The notes under the pieces: generated by a model | Seen by the model: the letters and a program-made list of their open reading frames with translations, nothing else | The model's database searches: none | Told to the model about the DNA's origin: nothing | Part shown: positions 49,158-56,661 of the stretch, piece by piece | Layout: every line of letters starts with the position of its first letter | How positions within the stretch are numbered: the first letter of the stretch is position 1 | Program-made: the position numbers and the translations under genes | Assembly (NCBI GenBank): GCA_963777095.1 | Contig: CAVZOY010000006.1 | Span: 1,518,730 to 1,582,729, forward strand | Origin: CAVZOY01 sp963777095 | GTDB lineage: Bacteria > Actinomycetota > Actinomycetes > Mycobacteriales > Geodermatophilaceae | Direction of reading: 5' to 3' | Length of the DNA stretch: 64,000 bases

Positions 49158-49572
49158 TCACGGGACCGTCGGAGCCCGAGCGCTGGCGACGGCGGTGCGC
49201 TCCAGGGGGCGGCCGCCGAGGAACAGCCACCCGAAGGCGATCTCGACCGACCGGGTGCAGCGCACCGTGACCTCGACGCCGTCGGTCTCCGCCGACCAGC
49301 CGTCGAGCTGCGACCCGCCGTCGGCCAGCTGGTCGGCCACGGCCGCCTGCGCGATCGCCCGGGTGAGCGGCAGATCGGTGCCGACGCCCTCGGTGTAGAG
49401 CACCGCCTCGTCGGCGGCGTTGGCCGCGGCGAGCGCCGCGCCGTCGCAGACCGACTGGACCTCCTGCTGCTCGAGGAAGGCGTCGGACGCCGCGATCGCG
49501 CCGAAGGCCATGAGCGCGGCGACCGTCCAGCAGACGACGACGAAGGGCAGCGTCGATCCCCGCTCGTCCCAT
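49158..49572 (-). CDS. TadE/Rv3654c-like protein with N-terminal helix, frame broken at its start
   Basis: Corrected, the protein of about 137 residues begins MDERGSTLPFVVVCWTVAAL and continues AFGAIAASDAFLEQQEVQSVCDGAALAAANAA, the hallmark of TadE/TadG-like pseudopilin-related proteins found near Flp secretion genes in actinobacteria. The frame break is one extra G in ATGGGACGAG at 49567-49572. A gene finder would start at the internal ATG 49511 and lose the membrane helix. Unusually, no tadA, tadB, tadC or helicase gene lies beside it, so it is an orphan copy. Confidence 0.75.
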
Positions 49573-49598
49573 CGTCCGCACCGGCGCAGCGTAGGGCG

Positions 49599-49684
49599 CT
49601 GTCCACCGCCTGTGGACGACGCCTGTGGACGATGTGGACCGATCGGGCGAACGGCAGCCCGGGGGCGGGACCGCCTGTGGACAA
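49599..49684 (+). repeat. Cluster of DnaA-box-like 9-mers
   Basis: In the 150-base gap before the next gene, TGTGGACAA at 49676-49684 is the exact reverse complement of the actinobacterial DnaA box TTGTCCACA. TGTGGACGA at 49611-49619 and 49624-49632 match the looser Streptomyces form. TGTGGACCG (49633-49641) and CTGTCCACC (49599-49607) are one base off. No dnaA, dnaN or other origin gene is near. Confidence 0.55.
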
Positions 49685-49722
49685 CTCCCGGTGTGGTCCC
49701 CGGCGACCGTCAGACTCCGGCC

Positions 49723-50004
49723 ATGTCGATCGACGTGCCCGTGCTGGAGGTGTTCGACCTCGCCGACCGCCTGCGCGCGGCCGCCGCACCGGGCCACGAC
49801 GCCGCGGGCCGGCTGGAGCCCGCGGGACCCACCGGCGCCATCGCCGCCGCGCTCGACGACGCCCTCGACGCGTTCCGCATGGCCGCCCGCGCGCTGGCGG
49901 TCGAGACCGAGGACCTCGGCGACACGGTCGGCTCCGTCGCCCGCTCCTGGCTGGCCCTGGACACCGGTCTGCTGGCGCGCTCCGGGCAGGTGCTCGCCCG
50001 GTGA
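49723..50004 (+). CDS. Small helical protein, possibly EspC/WXG100-like
   Basis: A 93-residue, Ala-rich, predicted helical protein (VLEVFDLADRLRAAAAPGHD, then ALDDALDAFRMAARALAVET) with one Trp in SVARSWLALDTG. Size, helix-turn-helix pattern and coupling to a large partner gene resemble type VII (ESX) substrates of the EspC kind, but neither a clear WxG nor a YxxxD/E signal is present, so this is tentative. The stop overlaps the GTG of the next gene. Confidence 0.6.
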   Translation: MSIDVPVLEVFDLADRLRAAAAPGHDAAGRLEPAGPTGAIAAALDDALDAFRMAARALAVETEDLGDTVGSVARSWLALDTGLLARSGQVLAR

Positions 50005-52138
50005 TCCCCGAGCCGGTACCGCTGGACCCTCCGGCCGGCTCTCCGGACGCGGTGGACGACGCGGCGCGGGCCACGGCCGCGGCCGCGCACCTCCTCGACG
50101 AGCTCACCGACCGGCTGACCGGTGCCCGCGCAACGGCGTGGCACGGGGCCGATGCCGACGCGACGGAGGCGCGTCGCGGACGCGTCGCGCGGATGGCCGG
50201 TGACGGCGCCGACGCGCTGCACCGCATCGGCGCGGCGCCTGGCCGGCCACGCCGACGTGCTGCGCGAGGTGCAGGCGCGCATCGCGGTACTGCGGGCCGC
50301 GCAGGACGACGAGTTCGCCGTCGCCCGGTCCCGCGTCGCCCTTCCGCTCGACCCTGCCGACCCGCTGGCCCCCCACCCGTCCGACGTGCTGGCGCGGCTC
50401 CGCGCGGCCGAGGCGGACCGCGCCGCCGAGCACCTCCGGCTCACGCGCCCGGGTGGACGACGACGCCGCGGAGACCGGCCGGGTGCTCGCCGGGGCGGCC
50501 GCGCTCGTGGCCGGGACGCCGCGGTACGACTCCGACACGGCCCTGCTCCGGCTGGCGGCGTTGCTGCCGGCGTGGGGGACGCCGGAGGTGGCCCGCCGGG
50601 GGTACCTCCTCGCCCGGGGGCCCAGCGACGGTGGCGAGGACGGCGAAGGGATGGGCACGGAGCAGCTCCAGGCGGCCGCCCGCGAGGATCTCGACCTCGC
50701 CACCGACCCGGCCTACGCAGCGGCGTTCCTGGCCGCACTGCCGCCACGCATCGCGACGGCGTGGCTGGCCACCGCGTGGGGCGGTGCGCCGGCGGACGAC
50801 CCGATGACCGACCTGATGGCCCGGGTCCTCTCCGGACTGGATCGCGGGTCGGTCGGTCCGCCCTGGCTGGCGGGCCTGCTCGACGACGCCCGGAAGACCG
50901 GCGAGCTGCCCAGGGTGGCCGGCGGGCTGGGGGCCGTGCTCGCCCGCGCGAAGGCCACCGGGCTGGCGGGCCCGCCGCCGACGCTCGCGGCGGCCTGGAC
51001 CCGGTCGCTCGTGCGGGAGGAGCGCGCGACGGGCCACCCGACGGACCTCGGCGTGCCGCCGGCCGGCGCCGATCCCGCGGCGTCGGACCCGCTGGCCCTG
51101 CTCGCCGATGCGATGGTCGAGCAGCGGGCGGCTCTCGAGGCGGCCCGGGCGATGTCCGACCCCGACGCCTGGGCCGTCGTCCTCTCCCGGGCGTGGAACG
51201 ATCCCGCTGTCCGCGACGCGTTCGTCACGACTGTTGCCGACGCACCCCCCGAGGCCGCCGGACCGGCCCTCCGCGACGCGCTCGTCGCCTTGGGCGCGGG
51301 CCTGGAGGACGGGGACCCCGCCGACTGGGCCTTCTCCGAGGAGCAGATCCCGACGGTGGCGCCGAGCGTCGGAACGGCGCTGCTGCGTCACCCCGACGTC
51401 CTCGTGGGCCCCCTGGCAGCCGTGACGCACGGGACGGTCGACGCCGTCTCGGCCACCGCATTGCGGGGGCTCGCGGTGGCGGTGGCCTTCGACGAGGCGA
51501 GCGGAGGACAGGTGGGCGAGCGCATCGCCTCCGCGCTGTCCGGGCCGCACCCGGTCGCGCTGCCCGCCGACGAGGCGGGATCCGGCGCTGCGTCCGCGGC
51601 GTTCGTCGCGGTCCGCGAGCACGGCGCCCGGCTCGCGCACGTCATGGAGCAGTTCCGCCGGAAGGCCACGGCGGAGGCCAAGGCCGAGCTCTGGGGCACG
51701 ACTTTCGGGGTCGGTTTCACCCTGGCCGGGGCGGTCCCGACGGTGGGCCTGCTCGCGACGCCGCTGGAGACGGTGGTCACCCACGTGCTCGGCACGGACG
51801 GCTCGTTCACCAACAGCCCCGACAGGCAGCGGCACCACTCGGGGCTCGAGGCGGTGATGGGTGCGGTTGCCGGCGCAGCACCGAGCGGCCAGGACCGGGG
51901 GGCCGTCGCACGCGGCGCCATGGCGGCCTACGAGCGGACGTTGCACGCGCTCGGGACGCCGGTGGCTCCGGTGGCGCCGTCCGACGGCCTGGCCGAGAAG
52001 CTGATCGACGGCGCCGTGGACGACGTCATGGGCGAGTTGGTCGGCAGGCGGCTGCCCTTCGTCGACAAGGATCTGCGCGGCACCGTCGGAGGGGTCCTGG
52101 TCGGCACCGGAAGCGAACTGGCCGGGGGCTCGGATTGA
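50001..52138 (+). CDS. Large helical protein of unknown function paired with the small one, two frame breaks
   Basis: Corrected length is 711 residues. The N-terminal 190 residues (DAARATAAAAHLLDELTDRL onward) look like WXG100-type helical bundles. The rest is mostly alpha-helical with few motifs, and one hydrophobic stretch near residue 570 (GFTLAGAVPTVGLLATPLE) precedes a C-terminal basic/acidic end. Single extra bases near 50240 (GGCGCGGCGCC) and 50455 (CGCCCGGG) split it over three frames. It resembles actinobacterial DUF6571-type proteins from memory. A secreted or cell-envelope role is inference from the EspC-like partner. Confidence 0.65.
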
Positions 52139-52370
52139 GGAGGCAGGACCCGGGTAGGGGTCTGGGCGTCACCCGATCGGTGACGACTCGTCGAGTGGTA
52201 GCTACTCAGCGTGACGACACTGCTGTTCGTCATCCCGTCGTGATCGTCAAAGCTTGTTCGAACGGGTGACACGTAGCAATGTCCCGGGTGCAGTCCGTAC
52301 CGAACGACGCTCTGCCCCCGCGCGTGAGTGACTGCCCATCACTGCAGTCGGTCATGCCTGAGGAGGCGTC
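52139..52370 (+). promoter_or_regulatory. Leader region of the RGGRWA peptide gene
   Basis: No gene is seen here. It has a 7-bp palindrome CGTCACC/GGTGACG (52167-52185), a stretch with lower GC (GATCGTCAAAGCTTGTTCGAAC, read in parts around 52240-52262) that could hold a promoter, an 8-bp palindrome GTTCGAAC, and a hairpin GACTGC/GCAGTC (52330-52349) shortly before the GAGGAGG ribosome site at 52360-52366. Confidence 0.5.
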
Positions 52371-52466
52371 ATGAACAGCACCACAATCCAGCGCGGCGGT
52401 CGATGGGCACGCGGGGGCCGCTGGGCCCGCGGTGGCCGGTGGGCCCGCGGCGGCCGCTGGGCCTGA
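52371..52466 (+). CDS. 31-residue Arg/Trp peptide with four RGGRWA repeats
   Basis: ATG 52371 follows a strong GAGGAGG site (52360-52366) at four bases. The peptide is MNSTTIQ followed by four exact RGGRWA units and a stop, so it has eight Arg, four Trp, no acidic residue and a net charge near +8. The four 18-base units differ only at codon third positions (CGC-GGC-GGT-CGA-TGG-GCA, CGC-GGG-GGC-CGC-TGG-GCC, and so on), so the amino-acid repeat, not the DNA, is kept; that is strong evidence of translation. A terminator follows 26 bases later. The function is unknown: a cationic peptide, a modified-peptide precursor, or a nucleic-acid binder are options. Confidence 0.75.
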   Translation: MNSTTIQRGGRWARGGRWARGGRWARGGRWA

Positions 52467-52491
52467 GTTCGCCGGAACTCTTCTCTTCTGT

Positions 52492-52524
52492 GCAGGGCAG
52501 TCGGTCGTCGACCGGCTGCCCTGC
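52492..52524 (+). terminator. Terminator of the RGGRWA peptide gene
   Basis: GCAGGGCAGTCGGTC (52492-52506) pairs with GACCGGCTGCCCTGC (52510-52524) over 15 bp with one G-T pair, and TCCCTTT follows. It makes the peptide gene a separate transcription unit from the GGDEF/EAL gene, whose likely -10 (TAGCCT, 52630-52635) is further on. Confidence 0.75.
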
Positions 52525-52674
52525 TCCCTTTCCGGGGACCGGACGGGCCGCGCCGCACGCAACGCGCGGGCGGACGCGGCGCCCCGCTCCGGCACCCTGG
52601 AGTTCCTCGGTCCGAGGGCTCCGCGCTGTTAGCCTCGTCGCCGCCCCACCCCCCGGAGACGAGCAGGTAGAGCA

Positions 52675-55227
52675 GTGGCCGAGCGGAAGACCCGCGCGCC
52701 GTCCCGGCCGCTGCTGCGGGATCCGTGGACGGCCGCCTGGTTCGCCACGGCGGTCACCGTTCCGCTGGCGGTGCTCGTCCTCAGCCGGGAGCCCGCCACG
52801 GCGTCCCCCTGGCAGGTCCTCCTCGTGGTGCTCGGCATCGCCATAGCCGAGTCGCTGACCCTCCAGTTCGAGTTCCGCAAGCAGACGTTCCAGTGGACCG
52901 CCAGCGAACTCGCGCTGGTCATCGCGCTGGTCGTCCTCGGCGGCGCCTGGGCGGCGGCGGCGCGTGCGGTGGCCGTCGGCGCCGTCCTGCTCTTCCAGGG
53001 GTTCCCCCGGGCCAAGGTCGTCTTCAACGTCGCCATCGCCGTGCTCGAGGTGGTGGTCGCCGTCAGCGTGCTGACGGTGCTGCTGCCCGACGGCGACCTG
53101 ACCATGCCCGGCACCTGGCTCGCCTACGTCGTGTCGATCCTCGCGGGCAACCTGGTCGGCGCGCTGTTCATCGCCACCGCGATCAGCCTCACCCAGGGGT
53201 ATCCCGGCCGGCTGCTGTGGACCCGGCTGTTCGTCCCGGTCGCCGTGGTGAGCCCCCTGGCCGTCGTGGTGGGCCTGGCAGTGCTGCTCCTCGTCGACGT
53301 CACCGTCTGGACCTGGCTGCTGATCCTGCCGGTGATCGTCGCCCTGGGACTGCTGTACCGCCGCTTCGGCGAGGTGACCCGCGAGAGCCAGCTGCTCGAG
53401 CAGGTCTACGACTTCGCCCGCCGCGTGGAGCAGGTCACCGGCGACGAGGACGCGGTCGCGCACATCGTCCAGGCGGTCCGCGAGCTGCTGAACGCCGAGC
53501 GCGTGGCCCTCTGGCTGCCGCCCTACCTCGACGAGGCCCCGCGGCTGGTCGTGGCGGCCGAGGACGGCGTCCCCTGGTACGACGGCCCGGGCGACCCGGA
53601 CGACGTCTTCCGGCGGCACGCGGTCGGCGGTGCCGAGGACGGCGCGACCGGTGGTCTGGTCATGGTCGCGCTGGCCCGCGCGGACGCCGAGGAGGCCGCC
53701 GCGCTCGACCGGCGCGGCGTCGTCGACCTGATCGGCGCCCCGGTCATCACCGCCGCCGGCGAGCCCGGCTACCTCGAGGTCTGCGACCGGCGCAGCGACA
53801 CCGTCACGTTCGCGGAGGGCGACCGGGCGGCGTTGGAATCGGTGCTCACCCACGTCAACGCGGCCATCCGGCAACAGCAGCTGCTCACCCAGATCCGCTA
53901 CGACGCCGACCACGACCGGCTGACCGGACTGCCGAACCGGCAGCGGCTGGCCGCCGAGATCGACGCGGTGCTCGCCGCCGACCCGGTCGCCGCCCGGGCC
54001 GGGCTGATCCTCGCCGCGCTGGACAACTACACCGAGGTCACCGACACCCTCGGCCACGCCGCCAGCGACGAGCTGCTGCTGGTCACCGCCGGCCTACTGC
54101 GCGAGCACGCCCCGCCGCAGGCGCTGCTGGCGCGCATGGAGGGGGAGCAGTTCGCCGTCCTGCTGCCGGGGCTGTCCCTCGCCGCGACCGAGCGCGCGGC
54201 ACGGCGGCTCCGCGAGGCGGCGTCCTCCCGCGCGCGGGTGGCCGGGCTGGACCTCGAGGTCACCCTCTCGATCGGCGTGGCGGCCGCCCCGGTGCACGGC
54301 ACGGACGCCGGCACGCTCATGCAGCGCGCCGACGTCGCGCTGCTCGCGGCGCCGTCGTCGGGCGGCGTGGCCAGCTACCACCCGGTGCTCGACCAGCAGA
54401 GCCTCCGCCGGCTGCAGCTGGGCACCGAGCTCGAGCAGGCCATGGCCGACGGCTCGATCAGCGTCGTCTTCCAGCCGATCATCGACGCGCAGACCTCCGA
54501 CATCGTCGCGGTCGAGACGCTGCTGCGGTGGGCGCACCCGCGCTACGGCGCGATCCCGCCGGACGACTTCGTCCACCTCGCCGAGCAGATCGGCCGGATC
54601 GGCGCCCTGACCGACCACGTGCTCGACCTCGCGCTGGCCCGCTGCCGGCGCTGGCTGGACGACGACATCGCGCTGTCGGTGGCGGTCAACCTCTCGGCCC
54701 GCTGCCTGACCGAGCACGACCTGGTCGACCGCGTCGGCCAGGCGCTGCAGCGGCACGGCGTCCCGGGGGAGCTGCTCACCCTGGAGCTCACCGAGGGCAG
54801 CGTCGTCAGCGACTCGGTGCGCGGCAGCAGCGTGCTCGACGACCTGCACGCCCTGGGCCTGCGGCTGTCGATGGACGACTTCGGCACCGGGTACAGCTCG
54901 CTGTCCCAGCTGCGCCAGCTGCCGATCGACGAGGTGAAGGTCGACAAGTCCTTCGTGCTCGGCATGTCCACCAGCCAGGGCGAGTCCTTCATCGCCCGCT
55001 CGATCATCGAGCTGGCGCACAACCTGGGCCTGCACGTCGTGGCCGAGGGCGTCGAGGACGAGGTCACCCGCAACCTGCTCGCCGAGATGGGCTGCGACAA
55101 GCTCCAGGGCTTCCTGGTCAGCCGTCCGTTGCCCGAGGACCGGCTGGAGAGCTGGCTGCTGGCCCGCACCGGCGTCCGGTCGGCGGCGCCCGGCGCGCGG
55201 CACCGGCGGCTGTTCGTCCGCGCCTGA
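52675..55227 (+). CDS. Membrane GAF-GGDEF-EAL protein, degenerate cyclase and likely active phosphodiesterase
   Basis: An 850-residue protein. Six to eight membrane helices (residues 20-235), a GAF-like domain (about 255-400), a GGDEF domain (about 410-560) and an EAL domain (about 590-830). The cyclase signature is EGEQF (residues 489-493) instead of GGDEF, so it should not make c-di-GMP. The EAL domain keeps its catalytic set: VETLLRW, AVNLSARCL, LELTEGS, MDDFGTGYSSL, VDKSFV, AEGVED and LQGFLVSRP. It probably degrades c-di-GMP in response to a membrane or GAF signal. GTG start. Confidence 0.93.
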   Translation: MAERKTRAPSRPLLRDPWTAAWFATAVTVPLAVLVLSREPATASPWQVLLVVLGIAIAESLTLQFEFRKQTFQWTASELALVIALVVLGGAWAAAARAVAVGAVLLFQGFPRAKVVFNVAIAVLEVVVAVSVLTVLLPDGDLTMPGTWLAYVVSILAGNLVGALFIATAISLTQGYPGRLLWTRLFVPVAVVSPLAVVVGLAVLLLVDVTVWTWLLILPVIVALGLLYRRFGEVTRESQLLEQVYDFARRVEQVTGDEDAVAHIVQAVRELLNAERVALWLPPYLDEAPRLVVAAEDGVPWYDGPGDPDDVFRRHAVGGAEDGATGGLVMVALARADAEEAAALDRRGVVDLIGAPVITAAGEPGYLEVCDRRSDTVTFAEGDRAALESVLTHVNAAIRQQQLLTQIRYDADHDRLTGLPNRQRLAAEIDAVLAADPVAARAGLILAALDNYTEVTDTLGHAASDELLLVTAGLLREHAPPQALLARMEGEQFAVLLPGLSLAATERAARRLREAASSRARVAGLDLEVTLSIGVAAAPVHGTDAGTLMQRADVALLAAPSSGGVASYHPVLDQQSLRRLQLGTELEQAMADGSISVVFQPIIDAQTSDIVAVETLLRWAHPRYGAIPPDDFVHLAEQIGRIGALTDHVLDLALARCRRWLDDDIALSVAVNLSARCLTEHDLVDRVGQALQRHGVPGELLTLELTEGSVVSDSVRGSSVLDDLHALGLRLSMDDFGTGYSSLSQLRQLPIDEVKVDKSFVLGMSTSQGESFIARSIIELAHNLGLHVVAEGVEDEVTRNLLAEMGCDKLQGFLVSRPLPEDRLESWLLARTGVRSAAPGARHRRLFVRA

Positions 55228-55234
55228 GCAAGGA

Positions 55235-55285
55235 CCTCCCTGCCCCCCACCGCTCGCAAGCTCGCGGCGGGCCCCTGCAGGGAGG
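55235..55285 (+). repeat. Hairpin repeat, copy 1 (GCAAGC-loop element)
   Basis: Outer arms CCTCCCTGC (55235-55243) and GCAGGGAGG (55277-55285) pair perfectly. The core holds CCCCCACCGCTCGCAAG then CTCGCGGCGGGCCCCT, forming an inner stem with a TCGCAAGCTC loop. It starts eight bases after the EAL gene stop. A second copy with the same core but different outer arms lies at 61806. Confidence 0.65.
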
Positions 55286-55324
55286 CCGACCGGGTCGGGT
55301 AGAGTTTCCGAGCGCTGCGAGCAA

Positions 55325-55397
55325 GCCCCTTTAGCTCAGTCGGCAGAGCGTCTCCATGGTAAGGAGAAGGTCTACGGTTCGATTCCGTAAAGGGGCT
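55325..55397 (+). tRNA. tRNA-Thr (anticodon GGT)
   Basis: Acceptor GCCCCTT pairs with AAGGGGC, discriminator T at 55397. The anticodon loop ATGGTAA between TCTCC and GGAGA gives GGT, reading ACC/ACT. D-loop AGCTCAGTCGGCAGAGC and T-loop TTCGATT are normal; 73 bases. TAGAGT at 55300-55305 is the likely -10. Mycobacteria also have tRNA-Thr and tRNA-Met just before rpmG. Confidence 0.97.
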
Positions 55398-55427
55398 CTG
55401 GAAAACAAGCGACCAACCGGTCGTCCT

Positions 55428-55501
55428 GGCGGTGTAGCTCAGCCTGGTAGAGCAAGCGGCTCATAATCGCTGTGTCACCGGTTCAAGTCCGGTCACCGCT
55501 A
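55428..55501 (+). tRNA. tRNA-Met (anticodon CAT), elongator type
   Basis: Acceptor GGCGGTG pairs with CACCGCT (first pair G-T), discriminator A at 55501. The loop CTCATAA gives anticodon CAT. The 74-base cloverleaf with D-arm GCTCAGCCTGGTAGAGC and TTCAAGT T-loop is complete. A paired first acceptor position (G-T) argues against the initiator form, which has a mismatch there, but an initiator identity is not fully excluded. Confidence 0.93.
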
Positions 55502-55506
55502 CTCCC

Positions 55507-55533
55507 GACGGACCCCCAGCAGCGGGGTCCGTC
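55507..55533 (+). terminator. Hairpin after tRNA-Met
   Basis: GACGGACCCC (55507-55516) pairs with GGGGTCCGTC (55524-55533) around CAGCAGC, six bases after the tRNA. There is no T run, so it may serve as an end or processing signal between the tRNAs and rpmG. Confidence 0.5.
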
Positions 55534-55600
55534 AGCATGTTGCAGCACCGTGTCCGGCGCTCCGCCGGTCGCGAACCGACAAGGCTAGGAGCGCACTCCC

Positions 55601-55765
55601 GTGGCAGCCACCGACATCCGTCCGAAGATCACCCTGGCCTGCCAGGAGTGCAAGAACCGGAACTACATCACGCGCAAGAACCGGCGCAACGACCCCGACC
55701 GGCTCGAGCTGAAGAAGTACTGCCCCAAGGACAAGAAGCACACGCTGCACCGCGAGACCCGCTGA
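55601..55765 (+). CDS. rpmG: 50S ribosomal protein L33
   Basis: A 54-residue protein, MAATDIRPKITLACQECKNR onward, below many gene-finder size limits. The first zinc pair CQEC is present, but the second is KYCPKDKKH: Cys-x-x-Asp rather than Cys-x-x-Cys, so the zinc ribbon has three Cys and an Asp. GTG start after TAGGAG. Mycobacterial rpmG2 sits in the same place before the hadABC genes. Confidence 0.95.
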   Translation: MAATDIRPKITLACQECKNRNYITRKNRRNDPDRLELKKYCPKDKKHTLHRETR

Positions 55766-55798
55766 CCCTGGTCGTCGGAACGCGGAGAGGGCGGGAGC

Positions 55799-56245
55799 AT
55801 GGCGCTGGACCGGGCACTGGTCGGGCGTAGCTACCCGCCCTCCGCCGTCTACGAGGTCGGCCGCGCGAAGATCGCCGAGTTCGCCGCCGCCGTCGGCGCC
55901 ACCGACCCGGTGCACACCGACGCCGACGCCGCCCGCGCCGCGGGGCACGCCGACGTGATCGCGCCGCCCACCTTCGCCATCGTCGTCAGCCTCGAGGCGG
56001 CCATGGCCGTGCTGCAGGACCCGGACGTCGCGCTGGACTACAGCCGCGTCGTCCACGGTGAGCAGCGGTTCGCCCATTCCCGCCCGATCCGCGCCGGCGA
56101 CCGACTCGTCGCGACGACGACGATCGACGCCGCGCGCACCGTCGCCGGCAACGACCTGCTCACCGCTCGCGTCGACCTCGCGACCGAGGACGGCGAGGCG
56201 GTCTGCACCAGCACGTCGATGCTCGTGGCCCGCGGGGACGCATGA
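55799..56245 (+). CDS. MaoC-like dehydratase subunit (HadA/HadC type)
   Basis: A 148-residue hot-dog-fold protein of the FAS1-like dehydratase type: MALDRALVGRSYPPSAVYEV, FAAAVGATDPVHTD, ADVIAPPTFAIVVSLEA, then YSRVVHGEQRFAHSRPI. It lacks the full D-x4-H catalytic motif of its partner and should act as a structural subunit in a heterodimer. In mycobacteria the equivalents dehydrate long acyl chains for mycolates. No mycolate genes are here, so a general 3-hydroxyacyl dehydratase role is more likely. GGAG site five bases before the ATG. Confidence 0.88.
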   Translation: MALDRALVGRSYPPSAVYEVGRAKIAEFAAAVGATDPVHTDADAARAAGHADVIAPPTFAIVVSLEAAMAVLQDPDVALDYSRVVHGEQRFAHSRPIRAGDRLVATTTIDAARTVAGNDLLTARVDLATEDGEAVCTSTSMLVARGDA

Positions 56246-56661
56246 GCGGCCCCACCGACGTCGAGGTCGGCACCGAGCTGCCCGAGCAGACCTACCGGGT
56301 CACCCGCGCCGACCTGGTCCGTTACGCCGGTGCCTCCGGAGACTTCAACCCGATCCACTGGAACGAGCGGGTGGCCACGTCGGTGGGACTGCCGAACGTC
56401 ATCGCGCACGGCATGTTCACCATGGCGCTGGCCGGCCGCGCGGTCACGGAGTGGACCGGCGACCCCGGCGCGCTGGTCGAGTACCAGGTGCGCTTCGGCC
56501 GCCCCGTCGTCGTCCCGGACGACGACGAGGGTGCCGAGCTCACCGTGCGCGGACGGGTCGCCGCCCTGCTGGACGACGGCCGGGCGCGCGTGGACCTCGC
56601 CGTGACCAGCGGCGGCGAGAAGGTGCTGTCCCTGGCCCGCGCCGTCGTCCGCCTTGGCTGA
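56242..56661 (+). CDS. MaoC-like dehydratase catalytic subunit (HadB type)
   Basis: A 139-residue protein with the hydratase-2 motif YAGASGDFNPIHWNERVAT (Asp and His of D-x4-H) and GLPNVIAHGMFTMALAGRAV. With the preceding gene, whose stop it overlaps as ATGA, it should form a heterodimeric (3R)-hydroxyacyl-CoA or -ACP dehydratase, the HadAB arrangement of mycobacterial Rv0635-Rv0636 beside rpmG2. Confidence 0.9.
   Translation: MSGPTDVEVGTELPEQTYRVTRADLVRYAGASGDFNPIHWNERVATSVGLPNVIAHGMFTMALAGRAVTEWTGDPGALVEYQVRFGRPVVVPDDDEGAELTVRGRVAALLDDGRARVDLAVTSGGEKVLSLARAVVRLG

Noticed and set aside
49599..49684. Chromosomal origin of replication
   Set aside because: DnaA-box-like sites are present, but there is no dnaA, dnaN, recF or rpmH nearby and no AT-rich unwinding region.
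52371..52524. RGGRWA peptide plus hairpin as a trp-type attenuator leader
   Set aside because: The Trp codons are not adjacent, the next gene is a c-di-GMP enzyme and not a trp gene, the hairpin has no clear competing fold, and the gene after it has its own likely promoter.
52352..52558. Reverse-strand open frame across the RGGRWA repeats (RPPRAH/RPPRAQ repeats)
   Set aside because: Differences between the units are silent on the plus strand but change residues on the minus strand, and no ribosome site is present there.
55799..56661. Mycolic acid dehydratase HadAB
   Set aside because: The synteny matches mycobacteria, but nothing else for mycolate synthesis is present; the pair is annotated only as MaoC-type dehydratase subunits.
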